DNA from: Pogostemon cablin
Lineage: Eukaryota > Streptophyta > Magnoliopsida > Lamiales > Lamiaceae
NCBI GenBank assembly: GCA_023678885.1
Contig: CM042985.1
Span: 17,710,465 to 17,774,464 of the forward strand
Direction: 5' to 3'
DNA length: 64,000 nucleotides
The notes beneath the pieces were generated by a model. The model made no database searches, was not told where the DNA came from, and saw only the letters and a list, made by a program, of their open reading frames with translations. Shown in pieces: positions 1-9,581 of the stretch (the first letter of the stretch is position 1; each line of letters begins with the position of its first letter). The position numbers and the translations under genes were made by a program.

Positions 1-56
1 GTTCATCGGAACTTTCAATAGAGTCTACATGCATTAAATACATTCATGTGGGGGAT
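1..56 (+). mobile_element. 3' end of Co-1 copia internal region with polypurine tract
   Basis: Positions 48-56 read GTGGGGGAT, a typical copia polypurine tract. It sits directly against an LTR that begins TGTTGGAA at 57. The rest of this element lies to the left of the window. No coding sequence can be recognised in the 47 bases before the tract. Confidence 0.75.
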
Positions 57-719
57 TGTTGGAATTGGTTAAGTAAAAGAAGTGGGTCAAGCCCATCTTT
101 GACCAATGTTCTTGTAATTTTCGTTTGTCGAAAATAAAAATAAATTGCATATTCGGAATCTACTTTCGAGTAAATGAATTTAATGTATAAGTTTGCTCAA
201 ATCCAATTCTGGGTGAATGAGTAATTTATACATGAAGTTTGCAATTTAATTACGAGAAAAAGAAGAAAAATGAAGAGTAAAGGTTGAAGTAGGAAGTTGT
301 CCCACATTGGAAAAACATGGAAGAATTGAACCCCTTATTATTACCTATACACATTATTGAATTAAAATAAAATGTGTGGACCACATGGTGTATCCAACCA
401 AGTCTAGCTGCGCTCGCACATGATCACTTTTTGGACTCGAACCAGGGTTCGATAGGTGAGTCAAGCCGACGCATGGAAGGGCCGGTTGAACCTGGTCGGG
501 TTAGGTCTTCTACTGATGAGTGATATTTTCACCTAGATTTTAGTGTCTTTTTATATGTGTTTTCGTATGATTTTATCCGTATTTTATATGTTATTTGGTT
601 GTGTTTTGTGTTTTTATGGGAATGTATGAGAATGATCTTAAACATATGTATAACCGGTGAAAATGGAGTAAAAAATGAAGACGGGAGATCAAACAAGGAA
701 GAAGGAACAAAAGTGCAAG

Positions 720-870
720 AACACGGCTGGCCGTGCTCGCAACTCGACTCATGTTGCAGCACACGGCCCGTGTACCAGACACGGGCCTGTAAGCGATGGC
801 CGTGCGGGAGCATCCATTCACGCAACACGGGCACCTTATGGCCGTGTTGCGCCACACGACTCGTGTCGTG
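720..870 (+). promoter_or_regulatory. U3 palindromic motif array of A1 5' LTR
   Basis: About 150 bp rich in CG hold repeated near-palindromes of the type ACACGGCCCGTGT and GGCCGTG. They end about 50 bp upstream of the TATA box. The base composition contrasts sharply with the AT-rich LTR around it. The position suggests an enhancer-like array; this is inference. Confidence 0.6.
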
Positions 871-918
871 TCTGGGATCAGAAAAAAATTAGAATCCTTC
901 TAGAAGCTTCCCAAGGGG

Positions 919-926
919 TATAAATA
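919..926 (+). promoter_or_regulatory. TATA box of A1 5' LTR
   Basis: TATAAATA lies in the context AGGGG-TATAAATA-CC, just after the GC-rich array. The same motif occurs in the 3' LTR at 7687-7694 and in the old Z LTR at 13232. It is probably the start of the element's genomic transcript. Confidence 0.7.
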
Positions 927-1998
927 CCTATTTATTCAACAATTGAAAAAAGGAGATCCGAAATTCCACCTTCCCCACACACCTCACACACCATTTCCTT
1001 CATTTTTCATCTTCATCTTCATCCATTCACCATCCTTTGGATCTACAATCATCCAACCATCAAAATCATCATCCAATTGAAGAAAAGAAGCAAGGAAGAG
1101 AGGAAGATAACAAGGGAAGGAAGGAAATCACCATTGAAGTGACATCAAGGGAGTTTCCATTCATTTCTTGTATTAAACCTCATAGTTTCATCATGTTTTG
1201 TAAGGATCTTAATGTCTATGTTCATTCCCTTCTTAATATGGTAGGCTAATCTCCCTTGTGAGATTAGCAACATGATAGTTGTTGGATAATTTTGGAGATT
1301 TGTGTATTTGAATTCATATGTTGATTGGATCTATGATTTTCTATCATTGAATATTAATTGCTTGAATTGTATTGATGATTTGTGTGTTTAGTTGTTCTAG
1401 ATATGTGATTAGATTGAGAAATCAATTATATGCTTAGGATAATTAAGTAAATCATTTCATCAAATACTTCATGTGCATTATAGATTGTGAAGAGATTGAG
1501 AAGTCCTTCATAGTTTAGAACCCTTTGGTAGGACATTTGATTGGTTTGATCGAGAGATTGATTAATTATGTGAAGGGACTCTCATTTAAGCTTAGTACCT
1601 AGTTGGAATTGTTTAAGTGAGAACCAATCCATTGAGCTATTTGATATTCATATCCTATCCATCTCGAGAGGGAGTTTAGGTGATCTTAGTGTTGGCCCTT
1701 AGTCTACAATCCATGATACATATGAATTTGATGCATAATTCCTAGAATTTTCACTTCTTAATTGTTGTTAATCTCACTTTTAATCAATTTGGTAAACCAC
1801 TTTCCATCATCATCTTGTTCGTTTGATCATTGCTTGCTTTGATTACTTGTCATTTATTTGTTTACAACCAATCCCATTGATGATTCGTCTCTACAAAATT
1901 ACAATAAACGTGATATCGCTTAAGCACTAGTGCCTACCTCCCTTGGGTTCGATAATTTCTTGAATTGGTCATTCTCCACTAAACTATGACTAATCAAA

Positions 1999-2016
1999 TG
2001 GCGCCGTTGCCGGGGA
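1999..2016 (+). other. Primer binding site, tRNA-Asp
   Basis: TGGCGCCGTTGCCGGGGA is complementary over 18 nt to the 3' end of plant tRNA-Asp (…TCCCCGGCAACGGCGCCA). It starts three bases after the 5' LTR. The same site is found in A2, B1 and B3. Confidence 0.92.
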
Positions 2017-2153
2017 GGCAACGATTGCTAGTAGCTTGACGAAGGATCGTTTTGAGTAATCTTAATAGAGATATTTTTTTATTATTATTTTATTTGTTTA
2101 CTTGTATTTGCTTTGTGAAACTTTGTTCTAACTTCTCTCATTTTTGAAGGTAT

Positions 2154-3182
2154 ATGCAAACAAGATCCAAGGGGAAACAAGTAGAACCTATTGATTTGGA
2201 GATTGAGCATACTTTGAGGAGAAGGAGAAGGGAGAACAAAACCAAAAATAGTAATTCAATGGAGAACTTTCAAGAGGATAATCGCGTGGAGATAAGGCAT
2301 GATGGGGAAGGAGGACACAATATGAACATGCATGACAACGCACCTCAATTCAATGCAAATCTTCCTCAACAAGCCTATCAAAATCATGGAGCTATGAACA
2401 ACCAAGCTTTTCTTCAACAAATGGTGCAACAAGTTCTAAGGCAACAAGGCTTTCAACAAGCTTATGCTCCTCTACAACAAGCTTATGTGCCACCACCTCC
2501 ACCTCCGGTGCAACATGGAATGCAAAATGATCAAAGGGTGATCCGGGATTTCTTCATGCCGAGGACAATGCCACAAATGATGGGACCACCAATTCATGCC
2601 AACAACTTTGAATTTAAAATGGGCTTGATTTCATTGGTGAGAGAGCAACAATTTAGTGGAACTCCGAATGAAGATCCTAATGCTCATCTAGCCCAATTTG
2701 TGGAGATTGCCAACACCGTGAAGATGAATGGGGTGAGTGAAGATTGTATCAAGATGAGGTTGTTTCCGTTTTCTTTGAGGGATAGAGCTCGAACATTGCT
2801 CTCCACTATTACACCGGGTACGTGCAACACTTGGGACGAGCTAGCACAAATGTTTTTGAACAAATATTTTCCACCTTCAAAGACGCTTCAAATGAAGAGC
2901 TTGATCACTCAATTCAAGCAAATGCCTCAAGAGAGCTTTTATGAAGCGTGGGAAAGGTTCAAGGAAATGCTACGCAAGTGTCCACAACATGGCTTCCCGG
3001 AGAATCAACAAGTTGGATTTTTCTATCAAGGACTTGTGAATGGGCAAAGAGTGCTTGTTGATGCTTCGGCGGGTGGATCCGTACTTGGAGTGACTCCGGA
3101 AAGGGTCATAAAATTTTTTGAAGAGATTGCTACAAATGTGTACCAATGGCCATCGGAGGGTAAGTGGATGCTATGGATTTGA
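2154..3182 (+). CDS. gag: Gag polyprotein, N-terminal part (A1)
   Basis: Virus-like-particle capsid protein of an Athila-like element, 342 residues in this frame. Residues 1-160 are a basic start (MQTRSKGKQ) followed by a Q/N/P-rich stretch. From about residue 160 a plant retrotrans_gag domain is clear: FSGTPNEDPNAHLAQF, then LRDRARTLL, WDELAQMFLNKYFPP, ESFYEAWERFKEML, CPQHG and FFYQGL. These are the usual landmarks of gypsy capsid proteins. The start chosen is the first ATG after a 137-nt leader from the primer site. The frame ends in WPSEGKWMLWI-stop, just where relatives continue into the gag linker; the continuation is in another frame from 3118. Most likely this is a one-base indel mutation, although a shift during translation cannot be excluded. 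Confidence 0.88.
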   Translation: MQTRSKGKQVEPIDLEIEHTLRRRRRENKTKNSNSMENFQEDNRVEIRHDGEGGHNMNMHDNAPQFNANLPQQAYQNHGAMNNQAFLQQMVQQVLRQQGFQQAYAPLQQAYVPPPPPPVQHGMQNDQRVIRDFFMPRTMPQMMGPPIHANNFEFKMGLISLVREQQFSGTPNEDPNAHLAQFVEIANTVKMNGVSEDCIKMRLFPFSLRDRARTLLSTITPGTCNTWDELAQMFLNKYFPPSKTLQMKSLITQFKQMPQESFYEAWERFKEMLRKCPQHGFPENQQVGFFYQGLVNGQRVLVDASAGGSVLGVTPERVIKFFEEIATNVYQWPSEGKWMLWI

Positions 3183-4995
3183 AAGTTTTGATCAAGGGCA
3201 ACACTCGAGTGTGAAGAGTGTGAATGTTGAAGCACAAGTGCCAAGCATGGAAAAGATAGTGGCGGAGGTCATGAAGCAAATAAGCTTGAATCAAATTGTG
3301 AACAATCAAGGAGCGAATAGGGTTGAGGGGCTACAAAGTGAGCAAGATGTGCTTCCTCCGAATGTAGTGAATGGAGAACAATGGGCCAACTCTATGCCAT
3401 GTGTGGAAGATGTGTCGTACATGCAAGGAAGAAATTACCAAGGGAATTTCCAAAACAATTACCAAGGTAATTTCAACCAAAGTCAAGGAAACTATTCACC
3501 AAGGCAAGGGGGCTTTAATGGTCAAAGTAGTGGAAGCTCATACCCACAACAACAAAGGCAAGGTAACTTTTTCTACTCTAATCCGAGCAATGCGGTTGCG
3601 TATCCTCCGGGATATCAACCGGGAGCTAAGGCACCGAAGAATGAGGGAAGAGCATCAACCGATGAGCTACTTGAACAATTGATTGCATCAAACAAAGCTA
3701 GAGAAGTATCGGAAAAAGCTAGAGATGAAGCTAATGAAAGAAGATTCAAAGCTATTGAGGAAAGAAATGAAAGAAGACTCAAAGCTATTGAGGAAAATAG
3801 TGATAGAAGATGCAAAGCTTTGGAGTACAATGTTGGACAAATGGTAAGTTCATTGAGTGCTCAACAAAAAGGAAAGTTCCCGGCCACAACCGAAGTTAAT
3901 CCAAAGGCTCAATGTTTGTTGGTTGATATGAAAGAGGAACGAAAGGTTGAAGAAGGGTTGGTGGAAAGCAAGGTTGTTGAAGAAATGAAAGAAGAGCAAA
4001 AGCCTAAATGGATACCTAAGTGGAAAAGGGTGCAAGAGGAAAAGAAAGTTGAGGAGAAGATCAAAGAAGAGGATTACAAACGTGACTATTGGGGTATTTC
4101 GATCACTCCATTCCCTATTCCATATCCAAAAATATTTGTAAAAGAGGAGAAGAAAAAGGAATTTGCGGAGTATGTCATGTCGCTCAAGAAGAAGTATGAA
4201 GAGAAAAAGAAAGAGGAGCAACCCGAAATGAGTGAGCCGATGCAAAAAGGGGGGCCTACAAAGGTTGGTGATCCGGGAAAGTTCATAATCCCTTGTGATT
4301 TTGAAGGAAAAAGCACCCTCGATGCATTGCGTGACTTGGGGGCAAGTGTCAACGTGATGTCTCATGCCACGTTTAAAGACCTTGAAATTGGAGAGCTAAA
4401 ACCAACAACAATCCGTCTTGAAGTGGTAAATGGCGAGGTTGTGAAGCCACTTGGGATTGTTGAAGACGTTGAGGTAAAAGGGAAGGGGTTAGCATTTCCA
4501 GTTGATTTCATGGTTTTGGAAGTGAAAGCGGACCCTAAAGTTCCACTTATTTTGGGAAGACCATTTCTAGCCACCGGAAGAGCAAAGATTGATGTTGGTA
4601 GAGAGGAGTTATCCTTGAGCTCAAAAGGAAAAAGTGTCACATTCTTGTGCAAGAAAGATAAAGGGATCAAGCCTCATCATACAAGGCCTCCGGATGATTT
4701 CGATGATCATTATTCTCTTCTCTTTGACAATTTAAATTCATTTCTTAATGATTATATGAAATTGTCAAATGCTAACTTGTCTTCTTATGATGTTGATAGA
4801 AAGAAAGCTCCGAACCTCGATTGGAAACTTGACAAAGGAGAAAGAGGAAGTCCACTAGAATCATTTCTTGATGACGATTTGATGCTAGTAAGCAAGAATG
4901 GAGAGGTTGAGCTAGTGGACAAGAAGAGGGCTAAGCTAATATTTAAAGTGAGGATGCGAGGAGAAAGTGGGATGGACCATCCTTTGGTCCAATGA
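3118..4995 (+). CDS. Gag linker and retropepsin-like protease (A1)
   Basis: 625 codons continue gag in the +1 frame after a 65-nt overlap. The ATG at 3118 is probably not a true start. Residues 90-180 are an N/Q/G-rich low-complexity segment of QGNFQNNYQGN type. Residues 190-245 are a charged coiled-coil with repeats of the ERRFKAIEE type. Residues 270-360 are Glu/Lys-rich. From about 385 comes a retroviral-type aspartic protease fold: DALRDLGASVNVM, with the catalytic Asp near residue 406 in a DLGA rather than DTGA box, and later LILGRPFLATGRAKID near 478. DLG is usual in Athila relatives. The frame ends in RMRGESGMDHPLVQ. There is no RT after it and no CCHC zinc knuckle. Confidence 0.82.
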   Translation: MKRLLQMCTNGHRRVSGCYGFESFDQGQHSSVKSVNVEAQVPSMEKIVAEVMKQISLNQIVNNQGANRVEGLQSEQDVLPPNVVNGEQWANSMPCVEDVSYMQGRNYQGNFQNNYQGNFNQSQGNYSPRQGGFNGQSSGSSYPQQQRQGNFFYSNPSNAVAYPPGYQPGAKAPKNEGRASTDELLEQLIASNKAREVSEKARDEANERRFKAIEERNERRLKAIEENSDRRCKALEYNVGQMVSSLSAQQKGKFPATTEVNPKAQCLLVDMKEERKVEEGLVESKVVEEMKEEQKPKWIPKWKRVQEEKKVEEKIKEEDYKRDYWGISITPFPIPYPKIFVKEEKKKEFAEYVMSLKKKYEEKKKEEQPEMSEPMQKGGPTKVGDPGKFIIPCDFEGKSTLDALRDLGASVNVMSHATFKDLEIGELKPTTIRLEVVNGEVVKPLGIVEDVEVKGKGLAFPVDFMVLEVKADPKVPLILGRPFLATGRAKIDVGREELSLSSKGKSVTFLCKKDKGIKPHHTRPPDDFDDHYSLLFDNLNSFLNDYMKLSNANLSSYDVDRKKAPNLDWKLDKGERGSPLESFLDDDLMLVSKNGEVELVDKKRAKLIFKVRMRGESGMDHPLVQ

Positions 4996-5020
4996 TCGTA
5001 AAATTCCATCCGGCTTGAAG

Positions 5021-5055
5021 ACATTAAACTTAGCGCTAAATGGGAGGCAACCCAT
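5021..5055 (+). other. Conserved post-ORF hairpin motif (A1)
   Basis: Twenty-five bases after the stop codon lies TTAAACTTAGCGCT followed by ATGGG-AGGCAA-CCCAT, a 5-bp stem with a 6-nt loop. The same order, TTAAAC..AGCGC then GGG..CCC, follows the last codons of A2 (35618-35653), B1 (26603-26637), B3 (55151-55184) and, less well kept, B2 (43649-43676). Confidence 0.65.
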
Positions 5056-5182
5056 TCTTTTGTTATTTTGATGCTTTTTGTTGTTTATTTTGGTCTTGTA
5101 GGTGGATTGTGCTCGTGAGAAAAAGAATGTTGAAGAAAGGAGAAGAGCTTCATGGATTTGAGTAAAAATGTCACCATTTGTT

Positions 5183-5225
5183 GCAAACTTAATTCTCGAC
5201 TCTTGTATCGAGTCAAGTTTGGGGG
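5183..5225 (+). other. Internal polypurine-like tract in an inverted repeat, copy 1 (A1)
   Basis: GCAAACTTAAT is followed by a short stem (CTCGA/TCGAG) and then AAGTTTGGGGG. The arms AAACTT and AAGTTT pair. The right arm plus the G-run repeats the real polypurine tract at 7157-7169, so this may be a second plus-strand priming site or an RNA structure. Confidence 0.55.
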
Positions 5226-5323
5226 AAAAGTGCATGGTGAACATAGCTTGGTCGTGTGGATGCGTTTACTTCTTCACAAGAAGATCATCAATGGAAACTA
5301 CAAGGGTAAGTCCCACCACTTTT

Positions 5324-5368
5324 TGCAAACTTAATTCTCACCTCTTAGTTCGATTTAAGTTTGGGGGG
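5324..5368 (+). other. Internal polypurine-like tract in an inverted repeat, copy 2 (A1)
   Basis: This is a second copy of the preceding motif: GCAAACTTAATTCTC, about 15 nt of loop, then TTAAGTTTGGGGGG. A1 is the only element here with two copies. The 140-bp spacing suggests a local duplication, since the flanking text (about 5160-5240 and 5300-5380) is also similar. Confidence 0.55.
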
Positions 5369-7156
5369 AGAGTGCGTGGTGTGACTCACCACTTAAGTGT
5401 GTTTGATATGATGATATATTGATGATGAAAGGTCTTCTTGTAAAATTCACCCAAATTTTAAAATTTTCTCATGAGTTTGGTTGGATTTTGGTATGATTGG
5501 TTGTGTTGAAGTGCATGTGAATCCATATTTTTAAGGCAATTGTTGAGCTAATGGTGTTGTATGAGTTTTGAGTATGAATACAGGGTATTGGAAGCACGAA
5601 TGGAGCTTGGAGCAAACGCTTTCCTTACCAAATGCCTATTGAGGGAGTACTCTACACCTTATCACTTCTAAATGATTTTGATTTGGATTGAATGGATTAG
5701 CATTCTACTTCATGTGTTATGTTTTTGGGATGTTTATTTTCATTATTTAGGGTTTTTTTTTCAATCAAGGTTGGGATGATTGTGAGCTTACATTGTTTTG
5801 GATGATTTGAATGTATGCTTCATTGTTTAATGATGGTGATTTTTATTTTTGCATGTTATGTGTTTTTATTTTGTTCTTTGTTTGTTGAGTCTTTATTTTG
5901 TGTTTTGTGTGTATTTTTATATGTGTCTTGGTATGTTTGGTGGTTTGTTTAGGGAGGTTGTGTGTCATTTTTGAATATGAGTGATGATATGTTGTGGTAG
6001 TAAGTGATGACAAGTTATGATTAAGAATCTCTACACTTTCGAATTGTGACATGTTTTACTTAACTTGTTCAATTTTGAGATGAATGTGGTGTAATAAATT
6101 TCTTAAGGTCCAATGCATAAGTTTGTGAGAATTTGAGCCTCAACCGTGCATACATGGTATTTTTCTTCATGAGTGGATTGGTTGTGTTTGATAAGCTAGA
6201 ACTTGCTCAAGGACTATAGGAACGAGCCCGATTTGTGGAGATTAGTGACATGATCTAAGGCCATCCTTGTTATTATAGTCATTACTATATATTTCCCTAC
6301 CATGAACATCATCCCTAGTCAACCACTTTGAGCCTTAAAGCCTATTCATTGTGAATTTAGCACATTACAAACCTTGATTACCTATTTGAGCCTATTATAA
6401 TTACCCTTTTGTGTGGGTGATTGAGGAGATGGTAGCTAGTAAGGTTTGATGAGATAACAAAAGAAAAAGTGGAAATGGTAAATAAGTAAGAAAAAGGATG
6501 AAAATAGCACAAACAAGAGTGAACATGCAACCTCAAAACAAGAAAATGAACAAAGAAACAATGAAATGCTCAAGTATTAAAAGTCAAAAGAAGGAAGCAT
6601 GCATCGAAAGAAGCTAAAGAAATCCAAGGAAGTTGATGATTAGTGCTTGTGAGTAATAAAGAAAAGAAAGGAAGAAACGGAAAGTGGAGAAGTTGAGAAA
6701 ATTGGTCATCTCTTCGATTACTTACACTTGTTTAGTCACTATTATCCACATTCTTCCTACCCTACCAAAGAGCCTATCATTACATCCCAATTAAAGACCC
6801 TTTTTATCATTAATTTAAACTTTGGTGGTTTGTGAATGTAGTCCGCGAGCAAGCTTATAGCGAGTCAAGCCAATCGATTAATGAGTGTGATTTATCCTAT
6901 TTTAAAAGAGTGCTGAGAGACATCGATATCCATTGTGAGGCTTGGACCAAAAGAGACTATATTACACTTTTATTCTCTTTAGATTGAACTTGTTAATTTT
7001 TCATGTCATGAGTTTAATGATGTAGGATGACTTAGCATAAATTGTGATTCTTATTATTATTGATGTGTTGTTACTTATGTTCGTTTAGTCTTTTCCTAGG
7101 TGAAAAAATCACTCCTTGGTTTATTATTTTCGTTGTGCGGGGACGCACAACACTTT
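5369..7156 (+). other. Non-coding 3' region of A1
   Basis: 1.8 kb without a credible reading frame. It holds blocks shared with the 3' regions of A2, B2 and B3 in the same order: GAGAATTTGAGCCTC near 6130, GACATGATCTAAGGCCAT at 6247-6264, and a stretch near 6715-6800 with CCTACC..ACCAAAGAGCC. Its retention in elements that have lost their enzymes suggests a cis-acting role such as packaging or priming; this is inference. Confidence 0.6.
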
Positions 7157-7169
7157 AAGTTTGGGGGTG
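7157..7169 (+). other. Polypurine tract of A1
   Basis: AAGTTTGGGGGTG directly precedes the 3' LTR start TGATGAG. It is the expected plus-strand primer. Confidence 0.85.
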
Positions 7170-9495
7170 TGATGAGTGATATTTTCACCTAGATTTTAGT
7201 GTCTTTTTATATGTGTTTTCATATGATTTTATCCATATTTTATGTGTTATTTGGTTGTGTTTTGTGTTTTTATGGGAATGTGTGAGAATGATCTTAAACA
7301 TATGTATAACAGGTGAAAATGGAGTAAAAAATGAAGACGGGAGATCAAACAAGGAAGAAGGAACAAAAATGCAAGAACACGGCTGGCCGTGCTCGCAACT
7401 CGACTCGTGTTGCAGCACACGGCCCGTGTACCAGATACGGGCCTGTAAGCGACGGCCGTGTAGAGCCATCCATTCATCCAACACGGCCACCCTTTCGCCG
7501 TGCGACACAGCTTGACTCGTGTTGCAGCACACGGCCCGTGTACCAGACACGAGCCTGTAAGCGATGGCCGTGCGGGAGCATCCGTTCACGCAACACGGGC
7601 ACCTTATGGCCGTGTTGCGCCACACGACTCGTGTCATGTTTGGGATCAGAAAAAAATCAGAATCCTTCTAGAAGCTTCCCAAGGGGTATAAATACCCCTT
7701 TATTCAATAATTGAAAAAGGGAGATCCAAAATTCCATCTTCTCCACACACATCACACACCATTTCCTCCATTTTTCACCTTCATCTTCATCCATTCACCA
7801 TCCTTTGGATCTACAATCATCCAACCATCAAAATCATCATCCAATTGAAGAAAAGAAGCAAGGAAGAGAGGAAGATAACAAGGGAAGGAAGGAAATCACC
7901 ATTGAAGTGACATCAAGAGAGTTTCCATTCATTTCTTGTATTAAACCTCATAGTTTCATCATGTTTTGTAAGGATCTTAATATCTATGTTCATTTCCTTC
8001 TTAATATGGTAGGCTAATCTCCCTTGTGAGATTAGAAACATGATAGTTGTTGGATAATTTTGGAGATTTGTGTATTTGAATTCATATGTTGATTGGATCT
8101 ATGATTTTCTATCATTGATTATTAATTGCTTGAATTGTATTGATGATTTGCGTGTTTAGTTGTTCTAGATATGTGATTAAATTGAGAAATCAATTATATG
8201 CTTAGGATAATTAAGTTAGATCATTTCATCAAATACTTCATGTGCATTATAGATTGTGAAGAAATTGAGAAGTCCTTCATAGTTTAGAACCCTTTGGTAG
8301 GACATTCGATTGGTTTGATCAAGAGATTGATTAATTATGTGAAGGGACTCTCATTTAATCTTAGTACCTAGTTGGAATTGTTTAAGTGAGAACCAATCCA
8401 TTGAGCTATTTGATATTCATATCCTATCCATCTCGAGAGGGAGTTTAGGTGATCTTAGTGTTGGCTCTTAGTCTACAATCCATGATACATATGAATTTGA
8501 TGCATAATTCCTAGAATTTTCACTTCTTAATTGTTGTTAATCTCACTTTTAATCAATTTGGTAAATCACTTTCCATCATCATCTTGTTCGTTTGATCATT
8601 GCTTGCCTTGATTACTTGTCATTTATTTGTTTACAACCAATCCCATTGATGATTCGTCTCTATAAAATTACAACAAACGTGAGATCGCTTAAGCACTAGT
8701 GCCTACCTCCCTTGGGTTCGATAATTTCTTGAATTGGTCATTCTCCACTCTCCCTTGTGAGATTAGCAACATGATAGTTGTTGGATAATTTTGGGGATTT
8801 GTGTATTTGAATTCATATGTTGATTGGATCTATGATTTTCTATCATTGATTATTAATTGCTTGAATTGTATTGATGATTTACGTGTTTAGTTGTTCTAGA
8901 TATGTGATTAGATTGAGAAATCAATTATATGCTTAGGATAATTAAGTGAATCATTTCATCAAATACTTCATGTGCATTATAGATTGTGAAGAGATTGAGA
9001 AGTCCTTCATAGTTTAGAACCCTTTGGTAGGACATTTGATTGGTTTGATCGAGAGATTGATTAATTATGTGAAGGGACTCTCATTTAAACTTAGTACCTA
9101 GTTGGAATTGTTTAAGTGAGAACCAATCCATTGAGCTATTTGATATTCATATCCTATCCATCTCGAGAGGGAGTTTAGGTGATCTTAGTGTTAGCCCTTA
9201 GTCTGCAATCCATGATACATATGAATTTGATGCATAATTCCTAGAATTTCCACTTCTTAATTGTTGTTAATCTCACTTTTAATCAATTTGGTAAACCACT
9301 TTCCATCATCATCTTGTTCGTTTGATCATTCCTTGCTTTGATTACTTGTCATTTATTTGTTTACAACCAATCCCATTGATGATTCGTCTCTATAAAATTA
9401 CAACAAACGTGAGATCGCTTAAGCACTAGTGCCTACCTCCCTTGGGTTCGATAATTTCTTGAATTGGTCATTCTCCACTAAACTATGACTAATCA
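7170..9495 (+). repeat. A1 3' LTR with two internal tandem duplications
   Basis: 2326 bp, against 1483 bp for the 5' LTR. The excess is explained by a 731-bp direct duplication (8019-8749 and 8750-9479) of the downstream half, and by about 112 bp duplicated in the palindromic U3 array (roughly 7390-7620). The TATA box is at 7687-7694. The termini TGATGAG and CTAATCA are intact. Confidence 0.92.
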
Positions 9496-9581
9496 TCTAC
9501 CGGGTCCAGTCACTTGTTGGATTGGTTTGGTTCGCCTGTCGGGTCAGGTCGCCTGTTGTGTCGGGCAGGGCCGGGCCTAAT

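Larger units (their letters stand above)
514..1996 (+). repeat. A1 5' LTR
   Basis: The LTR is 1483 bp, TGATGAG...TAATCA. It contains a palindromic ACACGGCCCGTGT-type array (about 720-870), a TATA box at 919 and a transcribed leader. It ends three bases before the tRNA-Asp primer site. Its small reading frames are not conserved as proteins and I leave them out. Confidence 0.93.
514..9495 (+). mobile_element. A1: non-autonomous Athila-like gypsy element (Gy-A family)
   Basis: This is a complete LTR retrotransposon. It is flanked by the 5-bp duplication TCTAC (509-513, 9496-9500), with LTRs beginning TGATGAG and ending CTAATCA, a tRNA-Asp primer site at 1999 and a polypurine tract at 7157. The internal region of about 5.2 kb encodes gag and a retropepsin-like domain and then stops. 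The remaining 2.2 kb before the 3' LTR is non-coding, with no trace of RT, RNase H or integrase. It therefore needed enzymes from another element to move. The LTRs differ by scattered substitutions, many of CG-to-CA/TG type, and by two internal duplications in the 3' copy. Confidence 0.93.

Noticed and set aside
557..923. Several overlapping frames with Arg/Ala/Cys-rich text (AHGPCTRHGPV-like) in Gy-A LTRs, also at 7185-7714, 14900-15208 and 61096-61451
   Set aside because: They come from the GC-rich palindromic U3 array, are open on both strands, and shift freely between copies; not conserved as protein.
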